Source: Rehmannia glutinosa (lineage: Eukaryota > Streptophyta > Magnoliopsida > Lamiales > Orobanchaceae). From it: DNA of 64,000 nucleotides. Within the stretch, counting starts at the first letter, position 1. Every line of letters begins with the position of its first letter. Both the position numbers and the translations under genes were made by a program. Below, piece by piece: positions 10,290 to 21,630 of the stretch. The DNA lies in NCBI GenBank assembly GCA_016081115.2, contig CM071930.1, positions 46,227,335-46,291,334 of the forward strand, in the 5' to 3' direction. The notes under the pieces were generated by a model, which did no database searches, had not been told where the DNA came from, and saw only the letters and a list, made by a program, of their open reading frames with translations.

Positions 10290-11500
10290 ATGGAGACTAA
10301 TATGACAAAGTTATCCCTGTTTGAAGATGAGGATGATGGCTTGGAGTTCGAGGCTGACGAAAGTGGTGAGGAGAAACCAGCATCTATGTTATGTCTCGTG
10401 GGTAAATTCATCACAGAGCGAAGTGTGAATTTCAACATAATGAAGCAGCGGATGGCATGCATTTGGAGACCAGTTAAAGGAATGACTGTCAAGGATATTG
10501 GGAACCAGAGATTCCTCTTCCAGTTCTACCATATCCTTGATCTTAAAAGGGTATTAGAGGATGGACCATGGTCGTTCGATAATTTGATGCTTATGTTGAT
10601 CCAACTATCCCCTGGTATGGTTCCAACATCTGTCCCTATATGCACAATCAATTTCTGGGTGCAAATTTACAATCTTCCGATTGGTCGCATTTACTTTTAA
10701 AAGGTTGAAAAATAGCTTGGTGATTTTATTGGCAAATTTATAGAGTTTGATCCGAAAAATTCAGAAAGTATATGGAGAATGTTCATGAGAATAAGGGTGT
10801 GTGTGGACATCCATAATCCTTTAAAACGATACAAAAAAGTAAGACTACAAGGCGGCGATTGGTCAGTGGTTCATTTCAAATATTAACGTCTTGGTTCATT
10901 TTGCTTTATATGTGGGATGCTCCTGTGAACGGAGATTTGAAAGCCCAGACGGGGAACCAGCAAAGGAATGGGGACTAGAATTAAGAGCTTAAATCGGAGA
11001 ACCGCGGATACAAATATGGAGAAATGGCTGGTTGAAGATAGTGGAAAGGGGAAGGAGAACATGCCTCCATTTGAAAGTGGTCCAGATGTTGGCTTCCAAT
11101 TTTCAACAGGAACAAGATCCTCAGAAAATCCATTGGGTCTGAAGATGGACGGAGTCCGACGAGAACAGAGGGCAGTTATCTTGCGCGACAAAAATGGGAA
11201 TCAAAATTTGAATTTGGGAGAGGTTACAAAAATGCAATCATCAGCATGGCGGGTTGTCGGAAAAAACGGGGTGAAAATCCTATCCATTTTCAAGCAATAA
11301 CGGTTCCCCTAATTTGGTTAATGATGAGAATGACATTAATGATGACAGAAAAAGGAAGAGAAAAATCATAGGCCCAGATGCTCAAGCCCAGAATTTGTTA
11401 CTTCCACACTCCCCCAACTCAGAAGGAAGTTCTAAGAACGTTGAAGACCCTCAAAATCATTTTTTATTGGTAGGCCCGGGCTCCCCGGCCTGCCAGGAGC
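10290..11500 (+). pseudogene. LINE ORF1 (DUF4283, zinc knuckle), broken
   Basis: The start METNMTKL at 10290 opens 136 codons that include LVGKFITERSVNFNIMKQRM and the DUF4283 wording FQFYHILDLKRVLEDGPWSF, then INFWVQIYNLPIG. A stop at about 10698 interrupts it. The same domain goes on to about 10850 (YKKVRLQGGDW). A degraded knuckle around CFICGMLL (10905-10925) and a Glu/Pro linker follow in another frame. A low-complexity basic tail (RKRKRKIIGPDAQ) runs to 11500. ORF1 proteins of this kind bind LINE RNA. At least three frame breaks are present. Confidence 0.8.
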
Positions 11501-11501
11501 C

Positions 11502-14500
11502 ATGATCATCTTAAGTTGGAATTGTCGTGGGTTGGGCCACCCACGGGCAATTCCGGTGTTGTGTGACTTGGTTCGTGCCCACAAACCGGATATTCTTATT
11601 TTATTTGAAACCTTGTCACATGCTAATCGTATGGAACAAATTCGTACTAGAATTCAATTTGATAGCTTATTTGTGGTGGATAGAATTGGAAGGAGTGGGG
11701 GTATTTGTGCTTTGTGGAGGAATAATAGTACATGTTCTGTCTTGGGTTACTCCAACAATCACGTTGATATGGAGATTACTGAAGGAGATGATACAAAGTG
11801 GATACTATCGTGCTTTTATGGATTTCCTAAGAGAAGCAGAAGGAAAGACTCGTGGAACTTACTCCGACAACTTCATGGCCAAAACACATTACCGTGGTGC
11901 TGTATCGGAGATTTTAATGATCTTCTTCATCCGGCGGACAAGAAAGGGTGGAACGAGCACCCAAATTGGTTATTTACGGGTTTGTAGAGAGGCGGTAGCG
12001 GTGTAATTTGGTTGACCTTCCTCTCATTGGTCATCAATATACTTGGGAAGCAAGAAGAGGTACGAGCAGTGTGATTGAGGAACGTCTGGACAGAGCCCTA
12101 ACATCCACGAGTTGGCTTCAACTGTTTCCAGAGGTTCGATTAATTAATTTGTGTGCCCCGATTTCAGATCATTCACCTATTTTGCTGAAAACTTCAGGGT
12201 CGCAAGAGCTTAGACACTATAAGCCATTTAGATTCGAAAATAAATGGCTTACAGAACTAGAGCTTAATGATATAGTTCGAGATGGGTGGACAAATTCACT
12301 ATCTTTCAATGTAATTGATGACTCAAGAGAGTGCTCGATTCGATTGGGCGATGGGGATGAAAAAATGATGAGGAAATTTAAAGAAGATATTTCTCGTTGC
12401 CACCAAGAAATGGAGTATTTGAGGAACTTGGATGATCCCGATTCAGTACAGAGGTACAAATGTGTTAAATCTAAATATGTTGCATTATTGTGTAAGGAAG
12501 AGATTCATTGGCAACAAAGGGCAAAGATTTTTTGCTACGTGACGGAGACTCGAATACAAAATTCTTCCATGCGGTAAATGATCCTCACGGAGGATGACGA
12601 ATAATATTCTGAAAATCCGGAATCCTGATGGTACTTGGTGCAAAAATAATTAACAGATTGGGGAACTTGTTGTTAGCTATTTTAGTAATCTTTTTTAGGC
12701 AAATCAAAATAATAAGGATGTTTCTCTGGATAATATACCCCGTAAGGTAAGCATTGAGCAAAACGATATTTTATTGCAACCATTTACAAGGGAAGAGTTT
12801 AAGGAAGCTGTGTTTTGCAATGCACCCGGATAAATCTCCTGGACCGGATGGTTTTAACCCGGCATTTTATCAAAGGTTTTGGAACCTATTTAGGGAAGAA
12901 ATATTTACTGCTGCTTCTTCATGGTTGTCGAATATGCAATTCCCTCCGGGTTTGGTCGATACTAATATCGTGCTTGTGCCAAAGTGTAAACAACCTCAAT
13001 CTATGAAGGATCTCCGACCTATATCGTTGTGCAATGTATGGTACAAAATAATTACCAAGGTGCTTGCAAATAGGATGAAAAATATCTTACCATCGGTCAT
13101 CTCAGAAACTCAGTCAGCTTTTGTGAAAGGATGATCGATTGTGGATAATGTACTGGTTGCGTTTGAGATTCTACATCATATGAGAAGGAAATCTGAAGGC
13201 AAGAAGGGGTTAGCGGCATTAAAAATCGACATTAGCAAGGCCTATGACAGAGTTATTTGGGATTATTTGGAGAAAATTCTTTTAAAGCTCGGCTTTATAG
13301 ATAGATGGGTACAATTGATTATGATGTGTGTTAAGTATGTGTCCTACTCGGTGATTGTCAACGGATCTCTCTATAGGCCTATCATTCTTAAACGGGGTCT
13401 CCGCCAGGGAGATCCTTTATCTCCGTATTTATTCATACTTTGTGCCGAAGGCTTGTCATCGATGCTCAAGCAAGCTGAGTTAAGGGGAGATATACATGGC
13501 GCGAAAATTTGTAGGGTGCGCCATCTATTTCCCATTTATTATTCGCCGATGATAGTTACGTGTTCATTGCAGCAAATTCAGAGGAAGCTCAGAAGATTAA
13601 GCACATTCTCCACCAATATGAGCTTAACTATGTCAAGCAATAAACCTTCAGAAGTCCAGCATATCCTTCAGTGGCAATGTTAGCGTGCAACAACAATGTG
13701 AGGTGAGAACAATTCTTGATATTGCACAACATACCCACTGAAAATATCTTGACTCCCTCCCTTATTGGAAGAAAAAGAAAAAGGAAATTTTTGGATACAT
13801 ACGTGATAATCTTTGGTCTCATCTTCAAAAGTGGAGAAATAAACCACTATCTAAGGTCAAAAAAGTATTCTCATTAAATCCGTAGCTCAAGCGCTTCCCA
13901 CGTATTGTATGAGCGTGTTTCTTTTACCAGTTTCCTTAGGTGATGAACTTCAGAGAATGATTAATTCTTTTTGGTGGGGTTCGAAAAAAGATGGAGGAAA
14001 ATGCATAAATTGGATGGGTTGGGACAAATTGTGTGTTTCTAAAGGTGCATGTGGACTTGGCTTCTGGGAGTTCCACTACTTTAACTTGGCCCTGTTGGCA
14101 AAGCTTGGTTGGAAATTTTTTTCAACCCCAGATACTCTTGTTAGCCGCATCTACAAAGCTAAATATTTCCCTCGAGGGGATTTCTTAAATTCACAGCTTG
14201 GAGCTAATCCCAGCTTCACTTGGCGTAGTATCTGGAGCTCGAGACAGTTGATTAAGTTAGGTACAAGGTGGATCATCGGGGATGGCAAGTCTATAAATGT
14301 GTGGAAGGATCCGTGGTTAAAGGATGTTAACAACTTCTATATCACGTCACAGTCGGTTGAGGATTGGAAAATCTGTCCATTCATGATTTACTTATTCCGG
14401 GTATGTTAGAGTGGGATATGAACATTATTGAGGAGTATTTTTGTGAACGTGATGTGGAACAAATTCTGAAATTACCGTTATATTCTAGTGATGATAAAGA

Positions 14501-15560
14501 CAGACTAATATGGCATCATTCTAGAAATGGAGAGTATATGGTAAAAACGGGTTATAAGATGTTGGTGAACTCACTTATTGATGAACATCTCGGATTTTCT
14601 GGAGCTTGGAGTAAGATTTGGGGCTTGAAAATTCCTCCAAAAGTGAAATACTTCATATGGAGAGCTTGCCAAACTCGCTACCAACGAGACATATGCTAGC
14701 CCGTAGAGGAGTACATGTTACACAGGTATGTGCTTTTTGTGAATCTCAACTTGAAAATACATGGCATACATTCTTGTACTGCGATTTTGCTGTTGAGTGT
14801 TGGAGAACGGGCAAACTGTGGGTATTGGTTAATAATATTGCGAGCAATGTCGATTCATTCCCTACATGGTGTTTTAAGATATTGGAGGAGAAATCTCAAT
14901 TGGTTAAGGAAAGAATTTGTTTGATTCTCTGGAATATATGGAAGCAGCGGAACTCCAAAGTTTGGAATCAATCACACACTAATCCTGAATGGACAGTCGA
15001 AAATGCAGTCTCTTTCCAAGATATGTGGTTGGCTGCTAGGAATTTGTCTGATACTCAAGTTGCAGGTAACAAGCAGCAGTGTAGTGGGTGGCATCTCCCC
15101 CAGCACCCTAATCTCAAATGCAACATTGATGCAGCCTTCTTTAAAGAGCAGAAACAAGTTGGGATTGGATTGGTTGTAAGAGATGATACTGGAACGGTCC
15201 TTGTTTGCAGGTCTTGTTGTTTTTCAGGGGATATCAGCATGCTTGAAGGAGAAAGCAAGGGGATGTTGGAAGGTTTAAAATAGATCAAGAGTTTTAGGTT
15301 CTCCAACGTCATATTTGAGCTGGATGCAAAGGGTGTGGTTGATGCAATGAGGAATAACGAACGGCTTCAGACGGAATTCGGTGGAATTATACGAGCTTGC
15401 CAAAATATTTTAGATTCAGAGCCTAGCTTAAAGGTTCAACATGTTAATCGACAAGCAAATATAGTAGCTCATGCTCTTGCTCGAGCTTCTCGTTTTTATG
15501 CTAGTCCTATGATTTGGGTGGAGCGTCCAAACTTTGTGGATGGCATCTTGATAATATTTG
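11502..15560 (+). pseudogene. LINE ORF2: endonuclease, reverse transcriptase, zf-RVT, RNase H
   Basis: The start MIILSWNCRGLGHPRA at 11502 is the canonical plant L1 endonuclease beginning. GDFND (about 11915) and SDHSPI (about 12165) are further endonuclease motifs. RT follows with KSPGPDGFN, LRPISLCN, KIDISKAYDRV, RQGDPLSPYLF (about 13400) and FADD at 13542-13553. Then come MINSFWWGS, GDGKSINVWKDPWL and the zf-RVT Cys/His region (CAFCESQLENTWHTFLYC, about 14735). A type-I RNase H (CNIDAAFF...GIGLVVRD, QANIVAHALARAS) ends near 15500. Stops or frame changes occur near 11985, 12575, 13132, 13510, 13683, 14407 and 15281. Domain order is complete. Confidence 0.87.
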
Positions 15561-15602
15561 TACTGTGCATATTGGCTAATATAATTTCCTTTCAAAAAAA
15601 AA

Positions 15603-15615
15603 AAATTAATGATTT
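15603..15615. repeat. Target-site duplication of the LINE, right copy
   Basis: Exact repeat of the 13 bases at 10172-10184, beginning within the last A bases of the poly-A tail. Confidence 0.85.
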
Positions 15616-16190
15616 AATTGGAGATTTGGCATTTAAATTGGGGATTTTGACCCTGTTTAACCAGTCAAACTTTAACCGAACTAATTATACAAGCCTTTTA
15701 GCAGATTTTTATCAATCCATATCCAATATCCAATATTCCTTATTTCAATTTTAGTTCCTTCTCAGTTATCAAAAATTCCAAAGTGGTGTATTAATTAGGG
15801 TTTTTTATTTATTTGTAGGATACGGAGAACATCAGGCCTAAGATTCAGATAGTTACTTTTCACAATTATTCACATATTGCATATTAAGTTGGGAATCTCT
15901 ATTTGTCTTTTATAAATTGTATGTTAAATTATTAGTGACGCGTGATGCATGTCCTAAACAAAATGGCCTTCGGCTACTGTAATCGAGAATGGTCTACGGG
16001 CTTCCGTAAACGAAATGCAATAGTCTTTGGACCACATACCTTATGGTACTCCAGAATAGAATATTACATGAATGTGATTGATGTCTTGATAATTTACATT
16101 CATATTTATTTGAGACGAATTATTTTGAGAAATTCCCAGAAATACCTCAGATTTTGAAAAAATATCACTAAATACACTCTTATCACTTTC
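15616..16190. other. Unassigned AT-rich flank continuing 9822-10171
   Basis: With the LINE removed this joins 10171. It includes a pyrimidine-rich stretch followed by TTATTTGTAG at about 15811-15820, which resembles a 3' splice site, and then GATACGGAGAACATCAG. No partner exon or reading frame was found. The small plus-strand frame at 15942-16157 has no recognisable content. Confidence 0.25.
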
Positions 16191-16900
16191 GTACCTATTT
16201 TTTTCTTTTTTTATGCTCCATCATATTTTTTGATTATTTTTACATTTTTTTTGTTTCTTCTTGTTCCTGTATTGTTTAATATGTTATATATGTTGTTTCG
16301 ATATTATTTAAATTTGTTTCTTAGTTATTTCTTTTGTTGTTTCGATGTTTCAAAATAACTTTTACCTATTTTTTATGCTATTTTTTGTTCATGTATTGTT
16401 TTGTACATTGTTTTTATTGTTTATGTGTTGTTCTATAATATTTTTAATGTTGTTCGAATAATTATTTTGTTATTTCCATGTAGTTTTCAATGTGTAAATA
16501 CAGTTTTACCTACTTTTAAGCTATTTTTATTCATGTGAAGTTTTCAATATTTTCTATGTTGTTTCTGGGTTGTTTTCATACAGTTTTTAATGTTGTTCAT
16601 ATGTTTCTTTGTCGTTTTCACGTAATTTTCGATGTTCAAATACAATTTGTACCTATTTTTAAGCTCTTTTTGCTCGTATGGTGTTTTCTATATTGTTTCA
16701 GGTTTGTTTCTATATTGTTTCTTGGTTGTTTCCATATTTTCTATATTTTCATGCATTGGATCAAAACTTGAATTGTGTTTTTTTACTCATGTTGTTTCTA
16801 TATTATTTTCAATTTGTTTGTTTAATATGTATTGTTTTATATGTATATTTCTTCTTTTTTTATAAGATCTTGAGTATAAAATGAATTATTTAACGGGGAA
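16191..16900 (+). repeat. T-rich region with about three degenerate ~145-bp tandem copies
   Basis: Units starting near 16335, 16480 and 16627 each contain a GTTTCGATGTTCAAATA-like start, then TTTTACCTATTTTTAAGCT, TTTGTTCATGT and TTGTTTCTATATTGTTT. The plus strand is about half thymine. Plus-strand reading frames rich in Phe, Leu and Cys across it are compositional artefacts. The flanking 16950-17090 text (GAAACAACAAAGAAACAACA) is a partly inverted echo of the same words. Confidence 0.6.
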
Positions 16901-17039
16901 AAAAATTATTTTTCACTGAAATTTGATAAGAAACATGTTTGAAACAACAAAGAAACAACAACGTAAAAAAATTGGCAGGAGCGTATTTTTGTCCAAAAAA
17001 AGGGGCAGAGCGTGATTTGTCCAAAATTACCGTGAAGCG

Positions 17040-17408
17040 TAGACTTATGTCTTTTGTCCAGAAAAATGGGGTAATTGTGTCCTTATCCCAATTGTTTTTC
17101 CCACTGAGCGAGTTGAAAGCTCATCCCACGTTTATTAATATTTTTCAGGTTAAGGAGCTTGGCGAAGGCATGAGGCGATGGACGTGGATGCCAGGAGTTA
17201 TTTTTATTGTTTCTTTCATATTTTTAGAGTCAAATATTTTGTTTAAGGAGTGAAGCTACTCAATTTGGAATTTTTAATGTCGTCTTACCTTAAAATTTAG
17301 ATTTTTGATAATTATTTATGCAATTATGAGAATCATTATTCAATATTTTATTTATCATGGATCATGGTCTTATTATATATTTATAAAGTTAGGAAACTTG
17401 GGACGTTA
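17040..17408 (+). repeat. Chromovirus-like gypsy LTR remnant K2 (3' part)
   Basis: CCCACTGAGCGAGTTGAAAG (about 17099-17118), then TTTTTCAGGTTAAGGAGC, then a T-rich segment, ends at GGGACGTTACA (17398-17408). That terminus is the expected 3' end of LTRs that begin TGTAACGTCCC. The upstream limit is uncertain and no matching 5' terminus or partner LTR is present. It is diverged from K1 (8939-9821), so they are different families. Confidence 0.5.
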
Positions 17409-17588
17409 CAACATCAGTCAAAATAATACTTATTGAGAGCTAAGTTTGCGAGCATGACTAGAATTGCGATGTCTGATTGCATGAGCAAAAAAGTACATAT
17501 GATGAATTGAAATAGGATGTAGTATTTACACAATCCATAGACAAGATACAACCCATTTTGAAGGAGGACAAATATAGAAAGACATTAA

Positions 17589-17972
17589 GGTTGCGATTGG
17601 ATATACTTTTATTTTGGAAATTTTCTTTCTGCTAGAGAATAGTGTGGAAAAATTGTTAGATAAAAAAAAAATTGGAAATGTAAATGGATATGAAATGAAA
17701 ATATAATGATGAAAGATGATGTGATATAAAAATAATAAAACAATGATTGAATGTGATTGGTAATTAAAAATGTGTGAGTGAATAGTAAATTATTAATGGA
17801 AAAATGTGTAATAATAATTTGTTTTTTTTAAGTGGGTGGATGGTTAGAAAAGTTAGAAAAAGTGATAGTGTGTGAATAGTATATTTTTTGAAAATTTTGG
17901 TATCACATTTCTGGGTAAAAATATTTCTATCGCAGAACGAAAAGTGGAAATGTGTGGTATCCAAGCACAACC
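17589..17972. mobile_element. PIF/Harbinger-like MITE, TAA target-site duplication
   Basis: Terminal inverted repeats are GGTTGCGATTGGATATA at the left and GGTATCCAAGCACAACC at the right (13 of 17 positions pair). Each end is flanked by TAA (17586-17588 and 17973-17975). The 384-bp interior is AT-rich and non-coding. The 3-bp TWA-type duplication and the size are those of Tourist-like MITEs. Confidence 0.65.
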
Positions 17973-17975
17973 TAA

Positions 17976-19480
17976 GTATGCCTTTCAACTGAAAAGATAT
18001 AACCCATTTAGAAGGAAAAAAAGAGCAATACATCAAGTACGTCTACCAGCCATGCTCAAGCGGAGAATGAAGATGAAATGGAAAAGGAGACGATCAAAAG
18101 AAAAATTATTGCCAGATAACCAAAATGTTAGTAAAGTCCGAGTTTCAAGTGATGGAGACACTCTTCAAAGTATCAAAAGTAAATATGCAAAAAGATTATT
18201 AAATTCAAGTAAGAAGTTAAAAAGTGACCTACCAAATTAAAACAAGAGATAACTTAATGCAACTTGAATTTGTGAAACAACTTTTCCATCAAATACGAGT
18301 TTTAAAATTTGATCTTTAGCAAAAATCTTCAGGTCCACAATGTCTTCACTATATTTCACTTAATTCAATATTATTTCATAAAATTTAAGTTTTTAATCTT
18401 GTAAGACTATTTCAAATCAAATTGCACTGTACGACATGAATGATATATATAATAAGGGAGGCGCTATTAACACCCCCTAAACCTATTAATACACCCCTCC
18501 TCTTAATACACCTCCACTACTTTTTAAAATGGCTTATTTACTTAATACACCCATCAACATTTTCCAATTTACCCTTCCCTCAATTAAACCCCAATTACTT
18601 TTGAAAATTGCTTTAATTTTTCTTTGTTTAGTTTTCTGATATCTTCTACGAGTAGCTTCTTCCCCTTGTAGGATTATCGGTTACTTGATGTGGAAATTTG
18701 TTATACATTGATGAATGGTTTCAAGTTTACAATGCATAATTTCTTATATTGCTTCTGATTTTATGAAACTGTGGTTCTTAGTTGGATTAGAACAAGGATT
18801 TCAAAATCAGACTATTATTTCACTAAATGTTATAGTAAGGCATCAATTTTGTGATTCCAAACACCTAATTGTATTTTACATGTGAAAATGAGGGGAAAAG
18901 TAATTGCTTTATTTATTGTTCCTGATTAAAATCCCCTGGTATACACGCTTACCATTTTTTATTTCTCGTACTTTATACGTGTCTCGTTCATCCACACGTA
19001 GCAAACAAGAATATACAAATCATTCCAACGGATATACACAAAAAACATTTGCATAAGAAAATATAGTTACACAAAAAAGAACTAAAATATGTTGGTGAAA
19101 AAATACATAAGCATATTTACCTTCAGTTAGGGTTTAGGGGAAAAAAAAGAGAGAGAGAAGAGAAGAAGAGAAGAGGAAGAAAGAGGGAAAATGAGGGGAG
19201 AAGAAGAAGAATTGGGGGCAGATTATAAGGGGGTGTATTTAGAAATTTGGTATGATACTAAGGACCTTTTAGTCTTTTCGATATATGGTATTTTTCGTAG
19301 TTAAAAAGACGGTGTGTATAAATAAATTTTAGGATATAATAAAACCAACTTATTTTTTATTTTATTAATAAAATATTTTTATTTGAACTAGTAAAATTAT
19401 AGGGTTGCACGCGTATACCTTACTAGTTATATAAAAGGCCATTAAAGATTCTTGATTTTACTTGCTATGAAACAAATAAT
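17976..19480. other. Unassigned AT-rich DNA with a GA microsatellite
   Basis: An open frame ends at 18240 with very Lys/Arg-rich text (RRKKRAIHQVRLP, KRRMKMKWKRRRSKEK). I recognise no family, and its start lies inside the MITE. From 18460 there are several TACACCC words (CACCCCCTAAACC, AATACACCCCTCC) and, near 19225, the inverse GGGGGTGTATTTAG. This suggests a worn foldback element, but no clean terminal repeats or duplications could be fixed. A GA-rich microsatellite (AGAGAGAGAAGAGAAGAAG) lies at 19150-19205. Confidence 0.3.
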
Positions 19481-19725
19481 ATAGTTTATGACATTGTTCA
19501 AAGGATTTCATTATTTAAAAAAAAGAGGTTGGAAGATAGGGGAGGGGGGGATTGTAAACAAATTATCCGTTAACAAAAAAAAAGGCCTCAATTTAGTACC
19601 CTCACTCATTTTGATTTCATTTTCAGACATCCCAAAAGGCTATAGAACGAAAATTGTTTCTCCTACAAAGAAGCATTCTTGGGCTTTCACCGTTTAATTC
19701 TAAAGCAATCAAATCTTTCTTCATA

Positions 19726-21630
19726 TCAGATTGCATCAAAGGAGACATCAAATAGCAACTCACCATCAAAACATTGTTTGTCATAAGCTTCGAGTGGACC
19801 GAGCGGTATATCATCTATGAATGTGTCAATGCTACTCCCTTTGAAGAGGCGATCGTCCTCATCACCACCACCACCATCATCATCATCATAATCATCAAGT
19901 GTGAACTCTGGAATCTCATCAAAGTCATAATCTGGGACCAAGTTGTCATCAGGGAGAAACTCGATTTCTTGATTCTGTACTGCACTAACTGAAGTATTAT
20001 TGAGAATTCCAGGGTCAGTAGTTGTGGGTGGTTGAATACTTTTCGGTTTTTTTCTGAAACTGAAGGCTTTTGATATAGTTTTGGAGAAGGGAACTAGGCT
20101 TGGGCCATTTGGTCCTGCAATTTCGTCTCGAAAATTGCCTCCTTTTCGTCGCGTTCCAGTGGTTCTTAATTGAGTTCTCCATCCTTCCAGGCAGACTTTT
20201 TGCTATTTCTGCCCATTTGTTCCCCACTTTTGCATGAGTCTCAATAAGGATTTTTTCTTCCTCCTCAGTCCATAAATCCTTCTGAATGGGGGGAAAAAAC
20301 AGAATTGAAGAATTCATTGGATGTTTTTAGGTATAAATCTTCAATACACAAGGCAACAAAGACAATCACATTTATTAATTGGATAATGCGCTTGTAGAAT
20401 CTTGAAACGCTTTATAAGTGATAAAATAAGGTTATACTACGAATTTCGACATTAAATGATGGTAAAAAAATGCTAAAAAATCGTGCGCGAATCACATTTC
20501 TTGTTATGCACTTTGTCGTATTCAATGAAAAGTTTGGAAGACCACAGTCAAAAACCGTTATTGCACAACACGGAAATGGAGGTTGCAGGCATCTTTCTCA
20601 ATTATGTCAGATTTTCCATATTCGTGTAATATCATATCAAAATCGATAAAATCCAATTACTGATATTTGAAACCACTTTATTTGGCTTGAACAATAAACA
20701 TGTATGCATACTAGAATGTAGTTGTTGAATCCTATAATCTATCAGAAACTGGTAAATAAGACATAAAATTAGATTTTTTAAGAAATTAGGAAGTCAGGAG
20801 AATTCAAAGCCAACCTTAATATCAGGCCTCATATGGTTATGCCATCTCTCACTGCACTGCTTGCCTAACCCCCCTTCAGCATTTACGCGATAACATACCA
20901 TTTTCTCTCACCATATTTCTCCACCAGATGGATCAAGTGTCTGCACAATATAATGTAAATTCTTCATACCTCAAATAACTAACAAAAGATCCGGAAAAAA
21001 ATTATATACATATAGATAGTGTAAACTAAATCCCACATGGTATTCTTCCCACCTGTCCTCATCAGTAGTCCACTGGCCCCTACCGGATTTGGACTTCTTC
21101 CGTCCTCTACCGCAGTTTTTAGTCAGCGCAGATTCACTATTCTCGCTTTTACTGCCATCTTGTTTGAGAAAACCAAGATTACCAGCAGTCACACAAGAGT
21201 TCTCATCAGGAACAACAAAGCTTAGAGGATTTGGATCATGGGACATTAACTCTGTTTCGATTTCCATTAATGAATCTTTCCAGTCTGGAAAGTTCAAGAA
21301 TCCACCACCTTGGATATCATGCATGCCTGCACTAATGCTGTCATTTTTGTATAAACCGAAATCGGTAGAAGAGCCATGGCCAAAGGGATTGACGGGATCA
21401 AAGCAATTAGCTTGTATCCCGATATCTGGATTAAACGACGAATCTGTCAAGGGGAACTGATCGAGGTTATGGAAATCTTGAAGGTAACTTTTTGATGATA
21501 AAAGATTGTCCCTGTAAAAGTCAGCTAGTACTTCCGATTTCAAGTTAATGTTGGACAAGCCAATCGATGGAGGGGCATTTTGGTCATATCCGCACTTTGT
21601 ATCGGACTCCATCGGAAGAGTTGGGAGCAT
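19726..21630 (-). pseudogene. R2R3-MYB gene of the MYB98/MYB64/MYB119 class, disrupted
   Basis: Three exons fit. Exon 1 is 21630-21053 (alternative ATG at 21612, MESDTK), with donor GACAG|GTGGG. Exon 2 is 20940-20815, with acceptor GTGCAG and donor ATTAAG|GTTGG. Exon 3 is 20281-19726, with acceptor ATTCAG. Exon 1 gives a long acidic N-terminus ending in the R2 start GRGQWTTDEDR. Exon 2 gives R2 (HLIHLVEKYGERKW). Exon 3 gives R3 (KDLWTEEEEKILIETHAKVG, NSIKNHWNATKRRQFSRR), then LLQNYIKSL and an acidic tail with a DDDDGGGGDEDD run. The class normally acts in female gametophyte or seed gene control. Lesions: CAA to TAA in R2 (about 20893), one base lost at the six-G run (about 20873), and one base gained in a seven-A run of exon 3 (about 20052). 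Splice phases stay correct if these are ignored. Confidence 0.82.

Larger units (their letters stand above)
10185..15602 (+). mobile_element. Nearly full-length L1-type LINE with RNase H
   Basis: The element has a short 5' leader (10185-10289), ORF1 (DUF4283 plus zinc-knuckle type), ORF2 (endonuclease, RT, zf-RVT, RNase H) and a poly-A at 15594-15605 that overlaps the duplicated AAATTAATGATTT. Both ORFs carry scattered stops and frameshifts. The 5.4-kb length and matching duplications at both ends indicate an essentially complete insertion rather than the usual 5' truncation. Confidence 0.88.

Noticed and set aside
11527..12006. Long alternative frame over the LINE endonuclease
   Set aside because: It is the +1 shadow of ORF2, which carries the endonuclease motifs; the shadow has none.
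16535..16884. Overlapping Phe/Cys-rich frames resembling small membrane proteins
   Set aside because: They are caused by T-rich tandem repeats and occur in all three frames.
17872..18240. 122-codon basic reading frame
   Set aside because: The start lies inside a MITE, and the sequence has no recognisable domain or codon bias.
18460..19330. Possible foldback or Mutator-like element from TACACCC/GGGTGTA words
   Set aside because: No clean terminal inverted repeats or target-site duplication could be placed.
19385..19435. Possible Helitron 3' end (hairpin-like text followed by CTAGT)
   Set aside because: No good stem before the CTAGT, no 5' TC end and no Rep/helicase coding nearby.
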